DNA of 64,000 nucleotides from positions 84,195-148,194 of the forward strand of contig JAOADA010000001.1 of assembly GCA_026417555.1 (NCBI GenBank), read 5' to 3'. Shown here piece after piece: positions 55,865 through 63,821 of this stretch. Within the stretch, counting starts at the first letter, position 1, and each line of letters begins with the position of its first letter. The notes under the pieces are model-generated. The model was not told the DNA's origin and made no database searches. It was given only the letters and a program-made list of their open reading frames with translations. This DNA is from Brevinematales bacterium (GTDB lineage Bacteria > Spirochaetota > Brevinematia > Brevinematales > Thermospiraceae). The translations under genes were made by a program, and so were the position numbers.

Positions 55865-56728
55865 TTAGGTTTTCTTGGCTATCAAGACAAGGTAAAACCT
55901 TTTGAGGAGTAGCCAGAGAAGAAAAGAAAATATCCCAACAAGAAGAATGGGGACGAAAAGTTTTTTCTTAAGCGTAACCGATGCCAACCAGAAAAGAAGG
56001 ATCAGTCCAACTGAGAAGAATAGCTTATCTTCTTTATTCACGAGGATTTTTTTTTTGAAGGCCAGAGCAATACTCTTGACCTCATGGGGTTTGAGGCGTT
56101 CCTTCTTACACCTGGTTTTGTAAGTGAAACGGTAATACACCTCTTCCCCATGTTCGTTCGTTTCAACCAGAAATGAGAGTCCTTGCGGGGTGATACTTAC
56201 ACTTCCAACGAGGGGTTCCCAAACAGTGGGCTTTTCTTTTGTTACTATACCCTCAAAGACACTCGCAAGGTGGGTGATGGTGACATCTTCAAATCCAATC
56301 TTGAGTACGGAAAGGGTGTAGTATCCTAGAAAAAAGGGAAGAAACCCGGCATGAAAAACGAGACGAATATCATCTGTATTTCGTATTTCGATGATGAGAT
56401 CAGCATTCTGGAGATTGGGGATACCATTGAAGTTCTCTTCAAAGGCATAGAGGGAGAGGGAAGATGGGCTGTCATTGAGGACGAATCCCAAAGACTCATA
56501 GGGAAAGTAATACACACCATAGGAGAGTTCTTTGTAGACAAGGTTTTCTTCGTATCGCCAGGTTTCCTTTGGTACGAGGGTGTTTCCCCCTTCATAATCT
56601 TTGATAAGATAATGCTTGAGGTATGGATGGTGAACAGTATACTTGAGGATGTCCCAAAGAGAGAGGTGTACCTGGTGGTAACGACATTCTATGCGCCCAT
56701 TTTCTAAGTAGCGCAGTTCTATTCGCAT
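55865..56728 (-). CDS. unknown protein with two C-terminal membrane segments
   Basis: The 287-residue product is mostly a soluble, Tyr/Glu-rich beta-type domain (about residues 1-230). Two adjacent hydrophobic segments follow (about 236-254 and 258-281), forming a C-terminal hairpin anchor with the bulk in the cytoplasm. There is no signal peptide. I recognise no domain. AAGGAG precedes the ATG, and it has its own fully consensus promoter, which suggests strong expression. The 269 nt between it and prfA hold only the prfA promoter and short imperfect palindromes. Confidence 0.65.
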   Translation of the reverse strand: MRIELRYLENGRIECRYHQVHLSLWDILKYTVHHPYLKHYLIKDYEGGNTLVPKETWRYEENLVYKELSYGVYYFPYESLGFVLNDSPSSLSLYAFEENFNGIPNLQNADLIIEIRNTDDIRLVFHAGFLPFFLGYYTLSVLKIGFEDVTITHLASVFEGIVTKEKPTVWEPLVGSVSITPQGLSFLVETNEHGEEVYYRFTYKTRCKKERLKPHEVKSIALAFKKKILVNKEDKLFFSVGLILLFWLASVTLKKKLFVPILLVGIFSFLLWLLLKRFYLVLIAKKT

Positions 56729-56755
56729 TTCCCATGCTCCTTTTCGTATGCTAAT

Positions 56756-56784
56756 ATTATAGAGAGGGGCAATGAGGCTGTCAA
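56756..56784 (-). promoter_or_regulatory. full-consensus minus-strand promoter
   Basis: TTGACA (56784-56779) and TATAAT (56761-56756) are separated by exactly 17 bp on the minus strand: both hexamers and the spacing are ideal. It drives the 55865-56728 gene. Confidence 0.85.
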
Positions 56785-56815
56785 GTAACTGAAACCCCTT
56801 GGAGTGTCTTCTTCT

Positions 56816-56844
56816 TTGACTTTTTTATCGCTTTTTTGTATCAT
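56816..56844 (+). promoter_or_regulatory. promoter for nrdJ
   Basis: TTGACT (56816-56821) and TATCAT (56839-56844) are 17 bp apart. The two divergent -35 elements (this one and that at 56784-56779) are only 31 bp apart, so RNA polymerases could interfere. No cobalamin-riboswitch-sized leader exists, since the start codon is about 23 nt past the predicted start point. Confidence 0.75.
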
Positions 56845-56873
56845 ATATATTCACCACTTTTGAGGAGTTGATT

Positions 56874-59339
56874 ATGGCGTTCTCAGAGAATGCACATTTT
56901 ATTCTTGAGAAGTTTTATTACAAACGGGATAGGAATGGAAATCTCTTAGAAAAGAAGCCTGAGGAGCTTTTTCATAGAGTGGCCCAATTTGTGGCTTTGG
57001 CTGAAAAGGACGCCAAGGTACAAAAAAAGATGGAAAAAGTGTTTTTTGACCTCATGATGGAACAGAAGTTTATGTTTTCTTCCCCAACGCTTTTTAATGC
57101 GGGGAGTGATTTTCCCCTGTGTTCTAGTTGTTTTGTGGGAGGGATGGAAGATGATATGGTGTCTATCATGAAGGCTGCCGCGGACACAGCGATTACCTTT
57201 AAAGCAGGGGCTGGAATGGGGCTCAATTTTGGAGTGTTGCGTCCTCGGGGAGCTCGTGTAGGAAGAGGGGGGACATCGAGTGGCCCAGTGAGTTTTATGA
57301 GGCTCTTTGATGAGGTAGGGGAGACGGTGAAGAGTGGTGGTGTGCGTCGGGCGGCGTTTATGGCCATGATGGATGTCTCTCATCCAGATATCGAAGAGTT
57401 TATCACAAGCAAGGATTTTGTGGCCCAGATGAAACGCATGTACCCCTCCCTTGATCTTCCTGACAACTTTGTCGAGAGTATGATGGCAGGACTGAAAGGG
57501 TCTCTCAAAACAATCATTGAGGATGAGGAAATTTTACAGGGGATTGTGCAGGATGTGAGACGCAAAGTCTTTGAACCCCTTTCCAATATGAATATCAGTG
57601 TAGCTGTCACAGATGAGTTTATGAGAGCTGTGAAAGAAGAGAGGGAGTTTACTCTGGATAGTGGGCATGGGATTACCAAAACTGTCAAGGCACGAGAACT
57701 GTTTAGGATGATAGCCCTCTCTGCTTGGAGAACTGCTGATCCTGGGGTGTGGTTTATTGATAGGGCAAATGAGTTTGATACGGTGCCGAGTTTTGGGCGT
57801 ATTCTCTCTACCAATCCTTGTGGAGAACAGAGTCTTCATAATTACACCAGTTGTAACCTTGGATCTCTCAATCTCTTGCGGTTTGTGAAGGGAAGCCATT
57901 TTGATTGGGAGGAGTATCGGCAGGCAATTGCTTTTGCTACACGAGCCCTTGATAACGTGATTGATGTGGCGGCATTTCCTACCGAGGAGTTTCGTGTCAA
58001 TACGTTAAAGATCCGTCCTATAGGGCTAGGGTTTACAGGACTAGCGGAGACACTCTTTCGATTGAGATTGTCGTATGCCAGTGAAGAGGGGAGGAAATTT
58101 GCTTCAGCTGTAGCAAGGGAGATGACCCAGCAGGCCATCCGGACATCTATTGAGCTTGCCAAGGAAAAAGGCTGTTTTCCCCTCTTTGAGGAAAATAAAG
58201 AAGCTCTTGTTCGTGTGGCTACGTCATATTTCGATACTGAGGAGGAGAAAAAAGAGATTGCCTCAGCTATTCGCTCATACGGTATCCGAAATAGTAACTG
58301 GACAACCTTGGCTCCTACCGGAACGATCAGTCTTATTTTGGATTCATATACCTATTCGCTTGAACCTCAATTTGCCCTTGCTTATCACAAGAATCTCATT
58401 GATGGAGGAAAACTGGTATATGTGGATCCAGCCTTTCGTGATGCGGTGGGAAATGATCAAAGGATCATTGAGAAGGTGATCGAGAATGGGGGGAGCTGTC
58501 ATGGTGTGGAAGGGGTGAGTCAGGAACTCCAGAGTATCTTCGTAGTGGCCCATGACATATCCTACGAGGATCGGATCAAGATGCAGGCAGCACTCCAGAG
58601 ATATATTTCAAACAGTATTTCTTCTACCATTAACTTGCCATCTTCTACGACTGTTGAAGAGATAGAGGCCATCTATATGCAGGCGTGGGAGTCAGGTCTC
58701 AAGGGTATCACTATCTATCGCGATGGATGTAAGTCTTTTCAGCCCATGACCACTACCAAAAAATCCTCTTCACCAGTGATTTTAGCGGAGAGTCGTCCAC
58801 GGTGGAAACGTCCGAAAGCCCTTCGAGGAGAGATTATCAAAACGAAGACGGGGAGTGGTACCCTTTATACGTCAGTAGGTCTTGATGACAGAGGATGGCC
58901 TGTGGAGTTGTTTATCAATATCTCTAAACACGGTTCAGAGGTATCAGCCTTTTCTGAAGCACTGGGGAGGGTGATTTCTATTGCGTTACAAAACGGGGTC
59001 AATCCCCTTGATATTGCCGATACCTTGATAGGAATTACAGGAGACAGTATTGCGTGGGATAATGGGAAGGTGATCAAGAGTGTTCCTGATGCTATTGGAA
59101 AAATCCTCAAGGAATATGCCGATCGTATACTGAGCAAGGCTCAAGAAGGACTTCTTTTTGATGAGTTTCAAGGGGAATCGGGGTCTCAGGGTTCGTCGCA
59201 TCAGGATACCTTGGCTGAGACACGGGACAAGGAAGAACTTCCTGGGGCACTTGTGTGTCCCAAATGTGGAGAAAAAAGTCTTGTCAAGAGTGAGGATTGT
59301 GTGAATTGTCTGTCTTGTGGATATTCCAAATGTGGTTAG
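56874..59339 (+). CDS. nrdJ: adenosylcobalamin-dependent (class II) ribonucleotide reductase
   Basis: NrdJ reduces ribonucleotides to deoxyribonucleotides with a B12-generated thiyl radical and needs no oxygen. The 821-residue protein has SSPTLFNAG and CSSCF near residues 65-85, NPCGEQ with N314, C316 and E318, and APTGTIS at about 480. A C-terminal cysteine-rich tail (CPKCGEKSL, then CVNCLSCGYSKC) can re-reduce the active site. GAGGAG precedes the ATG at 56874; the TTG at 56868 is less likely. The short promoter leader leaves no room for a B12 riboswitch. A glycosyltransferase gene follows after 9 nt. Confidence 0.95.
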   Translation: MAFSENAHFILEKFYYKRDRNGNLLEKKPEELFHRVAQFVALAEKDAKVQKKMEKVFFDLMMEQKFMFSSPTLFNAGSDFPLCSSCFVGGMEDDMVSIMKAAADTAITFKAGAGMGLNFGVLRPRGARVGRGGTSSGPVSFMRLFDEVGETVKSGGVRRAAFMAMMDVSHPDIEEFITSKDFVAQMKRMYPSLDLPDNFVESMMAGLKGSLKTIIEDEEILQGIVQDVRRKVFEPLSNMNISVAVTDEFMRAVKEEREFTLDSGHGITKTVKARELFRMIALSAWRTADPGVWFIDRANEFDTVPSFGRILSTNPCGEQSLHNYTSCNLGSLNLLRFVKGSHFDWEEYRQAIAFATRALDNVIDVAAFPTEEFRVNTLKIRPIGLGFTGLAETLFRLRLSYASEEGRKFASAVAREMTQQAIRTSIELAKEKGCFPLFEENKEALVRVATSYFDTEEEKKEIASAIRSYGIRNSNWTTLAPTGTISLILDSYTYSLEPQFALAYHKNLIDGGKLVYVDPAFRDAVGNDQRIIEKVIENGGSCHGVEGVSQELQSIFVVAHDISYEDRIKMQAALQRYISNSISSTINLPSSTTVEEIEAIYMQAWESGLKGITIYRDGCKSFQPMTTTKKSSSPVILAESRPRWKRPKALRGEIIKTKTGSGTLYTSVGLDDRGWPVELFINISKHGSEVSAFSEALGRVISIALQNGVNPLDIADTLIGITGDSIAWDNGKVIKSVPDAIGKILKEYADRILSKAQEGLLFDEFQGESGSQGSSHQDTLAETRDKEELPGALVCPKCGEKSLVKSEDCVNCLSCGYSKCG

Positions 59340-59348
59340 GAGAGTCGC

Positions 59349-60455
59349 ATGAAAAGGCTTGTTGTCGATGCCCGCATGGTGAATATGTCGGGTATTGGGC
59401 GGTATATTCGTTCGATTCTCCCCTCACTTTTTGAGCTTCCTGGTACGGAGATTGTGCTGATGGGGAGGCCAGCTGAGCTTCTCCCCTATGGAGACCATAT
59501 TATTCCCCTTCGGAGTCGTATCTATCATCCGAAGGAACAGATAGAACTTCGACACAAAATACCCCCTTGTGATCTTTTCTGGAGCCCTCATTTTAATGTT
59601 CCGGTCACGAGAATTCCGGCCAGAAAGCGGGTGGTTACCATTCATGATGTATTTCATCTTTCGGATGTTTCCCCGTATAATAGGCTTGAGAAAAGCTATG
59701 CACGTTACCTGATACGACAGGCCCTCAAGCGGTCTGATGCGGTGATCACAGTTTCAGATTTCACGAAAGACGAAATAGAATTTTATCTTCATCCTTCTTC
59801 TCGTCACAAGGCCAAGATACAAACCATTCACCACTATGTGGATATTGATCCATCCCTTGTCTCCGAACAGGAGGCAAGGGATGTTCTTCAGGCCTACGGA
59901 ATCCGTTCTCCTTTTTTTCTCTATGTGGGAAACATTAAACCTCATAAAAATGTCGTTGGGCTTGTGAAAGCTTTTTCCCTTGTGAGTCGGTTGAACCATG
60001 AAGTCTCTCTGGTGATTGTGGGAAACAAAGATCATTTCTACAAGGGAATTCCTGATCTAGAACAGATGATCTCCCATGGCCATGCCTCTTCTCGGGTTTT
60101 CTTTACCGGTGCGGTGGGAGATAGGGAGCTTGTGGCTTTTTATAAACAAGCGATAGCGTTGGTGCTTCCCTCTTTTTATGAAGGATTTGGTCTTCCACCA
60201 CTGGAGGCTATGGCATGTGGGTGTCCTGCCATTGTCTCATATATCCCCGTTTTTTGGGAGGTGTGTGAGGATGCGGCGTTGTATGTCAATCCCTATTCCC
60301 CTGATGATATAGCAGAAAAGATGTTTTTCCTTTTCTGCCACGAAGACCAGAGAAAAAAATACCAAACTCGTGGACAGGAAAGGGTGCGGTATTTTTCCAA
60401 AGAGAAAACGCTAAATGCCCATCTCTCTCTGTTTTCCTCTCTTTTGAAGGGGTGA
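59349..60455 (+). CDS. GT4-family glycosyltransferase
   Basis: The 368-residue protein is a GT-B fold glycosyltransferase. Its N-terminal half has the acceptor-side motif MSGIGRYIR, and its C-terminal half has YVGNIKPHKNV and the EX7E motif EGFGLPPLEAMACGCP. Likely donors are NDP-mannose or a similar sugar; the acceptor is unknown. TAGGAGAG precedes the ATG. It is transcribed with nrdJ by position alone, and the two roles have no obvious link. Confidence 0.9.
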   Translation: MKRLVVDARMVNMSGIGRYIRSILPSLFELPGTEIVLMGRPAELLPYGDHIIPLRSRIYHPKEQIELRHKIPPCDLFWSPHFNVPVTRIPARKRVVTIHDVFHLSDVSPYNRLEKSYARYLIRQALKRSDAVITVSDFTKDEIEFYLHPSSRHKAKIQTIHHYVDIDPSLVSEQEARDVLQAYGIRSPFFLYVGNIKPHKNVVGLVKAFSLVSRLNHEVSLVIVGNKDHFYKGIPDLEQMISHGHASSRVFFTGAVGDRELVAFYKQAIALVLPSFYEGFGLPPLEAMACGCPAIVSYIPVFWEVCEDAALYVNPYSPDDIAEKMFFLFCHEDQRKKYQTRGQERVRYFSKEKTLNAHLSLFSSLLKG

Positions 60456-60577
60456 AGTGTTTTTCGTGCGGATAGTGTGAAGTCTTTCTTTCAGTGAAGA
60501 TCTGGATGTGGGGAAAAATATGCTGATTGTTTGAGAGAAGATTAAAGAAGAGAAAAGGCTTCTCTGGGGAGAAAGGA

Positions 60578-61621
60578 TTAATCTTTTGTGTTTTTTTCTG
60601 TGAGGGATGGCATTTTCATCAGGTGGGGGGCAAGCAAAACAAATTTTTCAAGGTTTTTGTCACTCATTTCGATACGAGGAATGGCATAGGGATCAAAACG
60701 GCTACTGGCTGGACGAGGGGCTTGGAGGCCATAGGCATGAAGGGCGGCAACGAAATGATAGGTTTTGTTGTTGTAAGAGATTTCTCGGATAGCCTCTTTC
60801 ACTTCGGGTGAAATATGTCCATTTGGGTAGGCAATCTTGTTTATACTTTTTGCGCGGTAGCCCAGATAACTTTCGAATTTCTCCATAGCTTCTCCAATTT
60901 CTTGGGCGAGGGCATGGGGGGATTTCTTGAAAAGCCTGCTGAGGGAGGTATGGTTTTTTGTATGGTTCACAATCTCAAAGCCGTAATCAAGTAAGAGGTT
61001 GAGTTTTTGTTCTACATAGGATGGTTGGAGAAAAGGAACCTTGGAGAAGTCGATACAAAAGGCACCAGTGAGGGCAAAGTCAGGGTGATTTCTATGAAAA
61101 TCTATAAGAATACCTATGGCACATTCTGGATCGATCTCAACGGTTCCGTCTCCGTTTGTGTCAACAAAATCAAACTGTCCATAGGTGGCATCGTCAAAGG
61201 TGAGAACAAAGGGTTTGGTATTGGGAGCAAGCCTTTTAAGAGAAGAGAGAGAGCCGTTTTCCAGCGCCAGGTATTCATCGAGGGAGATGGGACGGAAACC
61301 GTTTTGGTAGAGAGTGGACAAATGGTTTCTAAATTCTTCAGAAGTGAGAACAAAACGCCTCAACTTTGGTCGGCGTTTCACAAGAGGAGCAAGCCAGGGG
61401 GAATTTCTTGGCGTCATAAGGATGTGGTATTGGAGAATAGGGATAGAACCAGGGAGTCGATACAAAATCTCCTCAAACGAAAGGGTATCAAAAGGATTGG
61501 TATAGTTACCCTCTATGGAAAGGTCAGGGGGAGAGGTTTGCCAGTAAAGATAGGCACTGAAAGAAATGGCCACAGCCCCCAACAAAGCAATGAATCCAAG
61601 GAAAAGGGAATTTTTTCTCAT
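60578..61621 (-). CDS. polysaccharide deacetylase (NodB-like) with membrane anchor
   Basis: The 347-residue protein has an N-terminal membrane anchor (about 5-27) and a NodB-type domain (about 60-320). D143 and D144 are in LTFDDA, and the metal-binding H220 and H224 are in NHTKNH. It would remove acetyl groups from a cell-surface or wall polysaccharide. An unusual loop just after the DD motif (residues 154-164, DTNGDGTVEID) reads like an EF-hand/dockerin calcium loop. The ATG at 61621 has no clear ribosome binding site; a TTG 18 nt upstream (61639) is an alternative. Confidence 0.85.
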   Translation of the reverse strand: MRKNSLFLGFIALLGAVAISFSAYLYWQTSPPDLSIEGNYTNPFDTLSFEEILYRLPGSIPILQYHILMTPRNSPWLAPLVKRRPKLRRFVLTSEEFRNHLSTLYQNGFRPISLDEYLALENGSLSSLKRLAPNTKPFVLTFDDATYGQFDFVDTNGDGTVEIDPECAIGILIDFHRNHPDFALTGAFCIDFSKVPFLQPSYVEQKLNLLLDYGFEIVNHTKNHTSLSRLFKKSPHALAQEIGEAMEKFESYLGYRAKSINKIAYPNGHISPEVKEAIREISYNNKTYHFVAALHAYGLQAPRPASSRFDPYAIPRIEMSDKNLEKFVLLAPHLMKMPSLTEKNTKD

Positions 61622-61749
61622 ACATAAGTTTATCGGCAAAAAGAAGAGAAAGAGTTGAGGGTTTCAGAGAAAATGAAGGAGAAACTTGTGTTTCACATCA
61701 CGACAGCCATACGTTGTTTTTTTGATATTTTGGAAACGTTGAGAAAGAC

Positions 61750-61778
61750 TTGACATATCCGTGAAGGAGTGATACAAT
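61750..61778 (+). promoter_or_regulatory. promoter for the EAL-HDOD gene
   Basis: TTGACA (61750-61755) and TACAAT (61773-61778) are separated by 17 bp, and a GAAGGAAGG ribosome binding site follows. Confidence 0.8.
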
Positions 61779-61803
61779 ATATCAGGGAAGCGAAGGAAGG
61801 TAT

Positions 61804-63051
61804 ATGGAGAGTTCTGAGTTTTATATCGGGAGACAACCCATTCTCAATCGACAATCTGAGATCAAAGGGTATGAACTTCTCTTTCGTTCAAGTGCGCAGG
61901 AAAACCTCTCGGGCAGAAATGATCTCTATGCTACTTCGTCAGTGATTGTTACGGTTCTCAATCAAATAGGAATAGACAACCTGTTGGCAAGCTATACGGG
62001 TTATATCAATGTGGAAAACCAGTTTTTTGAAAACCATCTCTATGAAACTCTGAATCCCAAAAGTTTCGTCTTTGAGTTGCTGGAAACCTGTACAGTAGAC
62101 AAAAATTTTGTCGAAACCGTGGTTAATCTCCACAAAAGAGGTTTTCATTTTGCCCTCGATGATGTGATCTTGAATGACCAAGGGTATATCAAGGCATTTA
62201 GTCCCCTTTTTCCCTATGTGGATGTTATCAAGATTGATGTTCGGGAGAACACAGAAAGTCAGATAAAGGCAAAAATTGCCTTTCTCCGCAAGTATACCAA
62301 TGCCAAGTTTCTTGCAGAAAAAGTGGAAAATGTAGAGGAGTTTCATTTCTATCGGGACAAGATGCAATTTGATCTTTTTCAGGGATACTTCTTTTCTCGC
62401 CCGACGATTATCCATGGAGAACGGGTGGATCCCAAGCGTACCGCTATTATGGAGCTTTTGCATCTCATTGAAAAAGATGCCAATATTGAGGAACTTGAGG
62501 CTACCTTTAAGCGTTATCCAGATATTACTGTCAATCTGTTGAAGTTCATTAACTCCTCGGCGTTTGGGACAAGAAGTCGGGTGAACTCGATACGTCAGGC
62601 TATTGCACTTTTGGGGTATAAAAAACTCTTTAACTGGTTGATGCTTCTGGCATATGTCTATCAATCGGATAATGAACTTGCCAATCCTCTCTTTGAACTT
62701 GCCCTGCAGCGGGCGAAAATGATGGAAATGCTGATGCGTTATGTCAAAGGAAATGATGTAGAGCTTATGGATGCGGCCTTTTTAACGGGGCTTCTTTCAC
62801 TTGTGAATGCACTTTTTCATGAACCGGCGGAAAAGATCTTGCAGGAGCTTGGGATCTCGAGTGAGATCTATGAGGCCATCATAGGCAAAACTAATCTTCT
62901 TGGAAAACTTCTTTTTCTTGTGGAAACTAATGAGGCCAATGATATTGAGGAGATCAAGGCTCTTCTGGATGAGATTCGTTTGACTTTGGATACGTTAAAC
63001 AAGGCAGCTATAGAGAGTTTCTCGTGGGCGCAACTTTTCAAGAGTCTCTAA
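61804..63051 (+). CDS. EAL-HDOD domain signalling protein (YuxH-like)
   Basis: The 415-residue protein has an N-terminal EAL domain (about 1-205) and a C-terminal HDOD domain (about 210-405). Residues matching the usual EAL catalytic set are present: E24, N69, E91 or E94, D119-D120, K143, E172 and Q193. The signature is ELL rather than EAL, and the loop after E172 is KVE rather than GVE. Cyclic-di-GMP binding or hydrolysis is therefore possible but unproven. HDOD proteins act as signalling scaffolds, often in motility. The gene has its own consensus promoter. Confidence 0.9.
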   Translation: MESSEFYIGRQPILNRQSEIKGYELLFRSSAQENLSGRNDLYATSSVIVTVLNQIGIDNLLASYTGYINVENQFFENHLYETLNPKSFVFELLETCTVDKNFVETVVNLHKRGFHFALDDVILNDQGYIKAFSPLFPYVDVIKIDVRENTESQIKAKIAFLRKYTNAKFLAEKVENVEEFHFYRDKMQFDLFQGYFFSRPTIIHGERVDPKRTAIMELLHLIEKDANIEELEATFKRYPDITVNLLKFINSSAFGTRSRVNSIRQAIALLGYKKLFNWLMLLAYVYQSDNELANPLFELALQRAKMMEMLMRYVKGNDVELMDAAFLTGLLSLVNALFHEPAEKILQELGISSEIYEAIIGKTNLLGKLLFLVETNEANDIEEIKALLDEIRLTLDTLNKAAIESFSWAQLFKSL

Positions 63052-63066
63052 AACAGAGGGGTGGTG

Positions 63067-63411
63067 ATGGCGTCTCAGATCCAAATCTTTGGTGTGAAAA
63101 AGAGTTTTGATACGCAAAAAGCCGAGCGTTTCTTCAAAGAAAGAAGGGTGTCTTTTCATTTTGTTGATCTCAAAGAAAAAGGCTTCAGTCCAGGTGAACT
63201 TCGGTCTATCAGTGAAATCCTCCCGTGGGACATGCTTATTGATACCAAAAGTTCTCTCTATCAGCAAAGACAGATGCAGTATCTTGTTGTTGACTGGTTT
63301 GAAGAGGTGTTGGCTCATCCTACTCTTGTTCGTATGCCCATTGTGAGATGGGGAAAAAGAGTAACGGTTGGCTATACCCCTGAGATCTGGAAAGAGTGGC
63401 TCACAGAGTAG
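63067..63411 (+). CDS. ArsC/Spx-like thioredoxin-fold protein without the active cysteine
   Basis: The 114-residue protein follows the ArsC/Spx pattern: IQIFGVKKS..DTQKAERFF, then FHFVDLKEKGFSPGEL, LIDTKSSLY and a closing MPIVRWGKRVTVGYTPEIW. Family members carry a Cys in the first loop (for example VKNCDT). Here the loop reads VKKSFDT, and no cysteine occurs anywhere in the protein, so it cannot act as a thiol arsenate reductase. A binding or regulatory role, like Spx on RNA polymerase, is possible. AGAGGGG precedes the ATG at 63067. Confidence 0.8.
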   Translation: MASQIQIFGVKKSFDTQKAERFFKERRVSFHFVDLKEKGFSPGELRSISEILPWDMLIDTKSSLYQQRQMQYLVVDWFEEVLAHPTLVRMPIVRWGKRVTVGYTPEIWKEWLTE

Positions 63412-63725
63412 TTTCTTTTTTTGTGGGTATATCTTTTCTGCCAGCGGATGTGTGCTGGAAACTATCTTTTTTGTCTTTCTGTTCTTTTGTGTGAGGGGCG
63501 TGGCCTTCGAAGGGACTACCTTCTGCCAAGACAGAGAGGTTTTCGCTCAACGTGTGGAAATGATTTGCTTTTTTTTTGTTTTTTTCTTATACTATAGGCG
63601 TTGAAAATTCATTCGATATCAAAAATAATCTTTTTGCACAGTGCATTTTTGTGCTTTTCTAATGTACAATGTGCACAGGGTGTGCGAATCCTAAAAAAGA
63701 TTTTTTCTCTCAAGTTTACTTAAGA

Positions 63726-63739
63726 AAATATCGATATTT
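63726..63739. repeat. 14-bp perfect palindrome
   Basis: AAATATCGATATTT is a perfect inverted repeat with no spacer. The core TCGATAT also occurs at 63613-63619. It lies about 85 nt upstream of the last start codon and may be a regulator site. Confidence 0.6.
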
Positions 63740-63754
63740 ATGAAAGTTAGCAGG

Positions 63755-63773
63755 ACTATACTTTTGGTATAGT
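63755..63773 (+). terminator. hairpin with T-tract in the leader of the last gene (attenuator or terminator-like)
   Basis: ACTATAC (63755-63761) and GTATAGT (63767-63773) form a perfect 7-bp stem around TTTTG. TTTTT follows at once and TTTTTTT comes shortly after. The stem has few G-C pairs, so it could equally be an operator overlapping TATACT. Confidence 0.4.
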
Positions 63774-63821
63774 TTTTGCTATTTTTTTGTGACTCTAAAG
63801 ACGAGAAGAGAAGGGGAAAGG

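Larger units (their letters stand above)
63412..63821. promoter_or_regulatory. 410-bp gene-free region with clustered palindromes
   Basis: I see no convincing gene here; one short open frame (63368-63604) is Phe- and Cys-rich and unlike its neighbours. The right half is AT-rich. It holds TGCAC-A-GTGCA (63635-63645) with further GTGC/GCAC copies to 63685, a 14-bp perfect palindrome (63726-63739), and ACTATAC/GTATAGT (63755-63773) followed by a T-tract. These look like operator or attenuator elements for the gene starting at 63822. TACAAT (63665-63670) and TATACT (63757-63762) are possible -10 elements, but neither has a good -35. Confidence 0.5.

Noticed and set aside
56700-56873. Cobalamin riboswitch before nrdJ
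   Set aside because: The leader between the predicted transcription start and the start codon is only about 25 nt, far too short for the riboswitch, and no B12-box was seen.
61804-63051. EAL domain judged catalytically dead
   Set aside because: On residue-by-residue reading, the positions matching catalytic Glu, Asn, Asp-Asp, Lys, Glu and Gln are present, so inactivity cannot be claimed from the altered ELL and KVE motifs alone.
63368-63604. 78-codon plus-strand open frame after the ArsC-like gene
   Set aside because: It begins inside the ArsC-like gene with no usable ribosome binding site. Its Phe/Cys-rich product reflects T-rich DNA.
63412-63821. Replication origin (oriC) next to dnaA
   Set aside because: The region is AT-rich and palindromic, but I find no TTATNCACA-type DnaA boxes, and the visible start of the following gene does not resemble DnaA.
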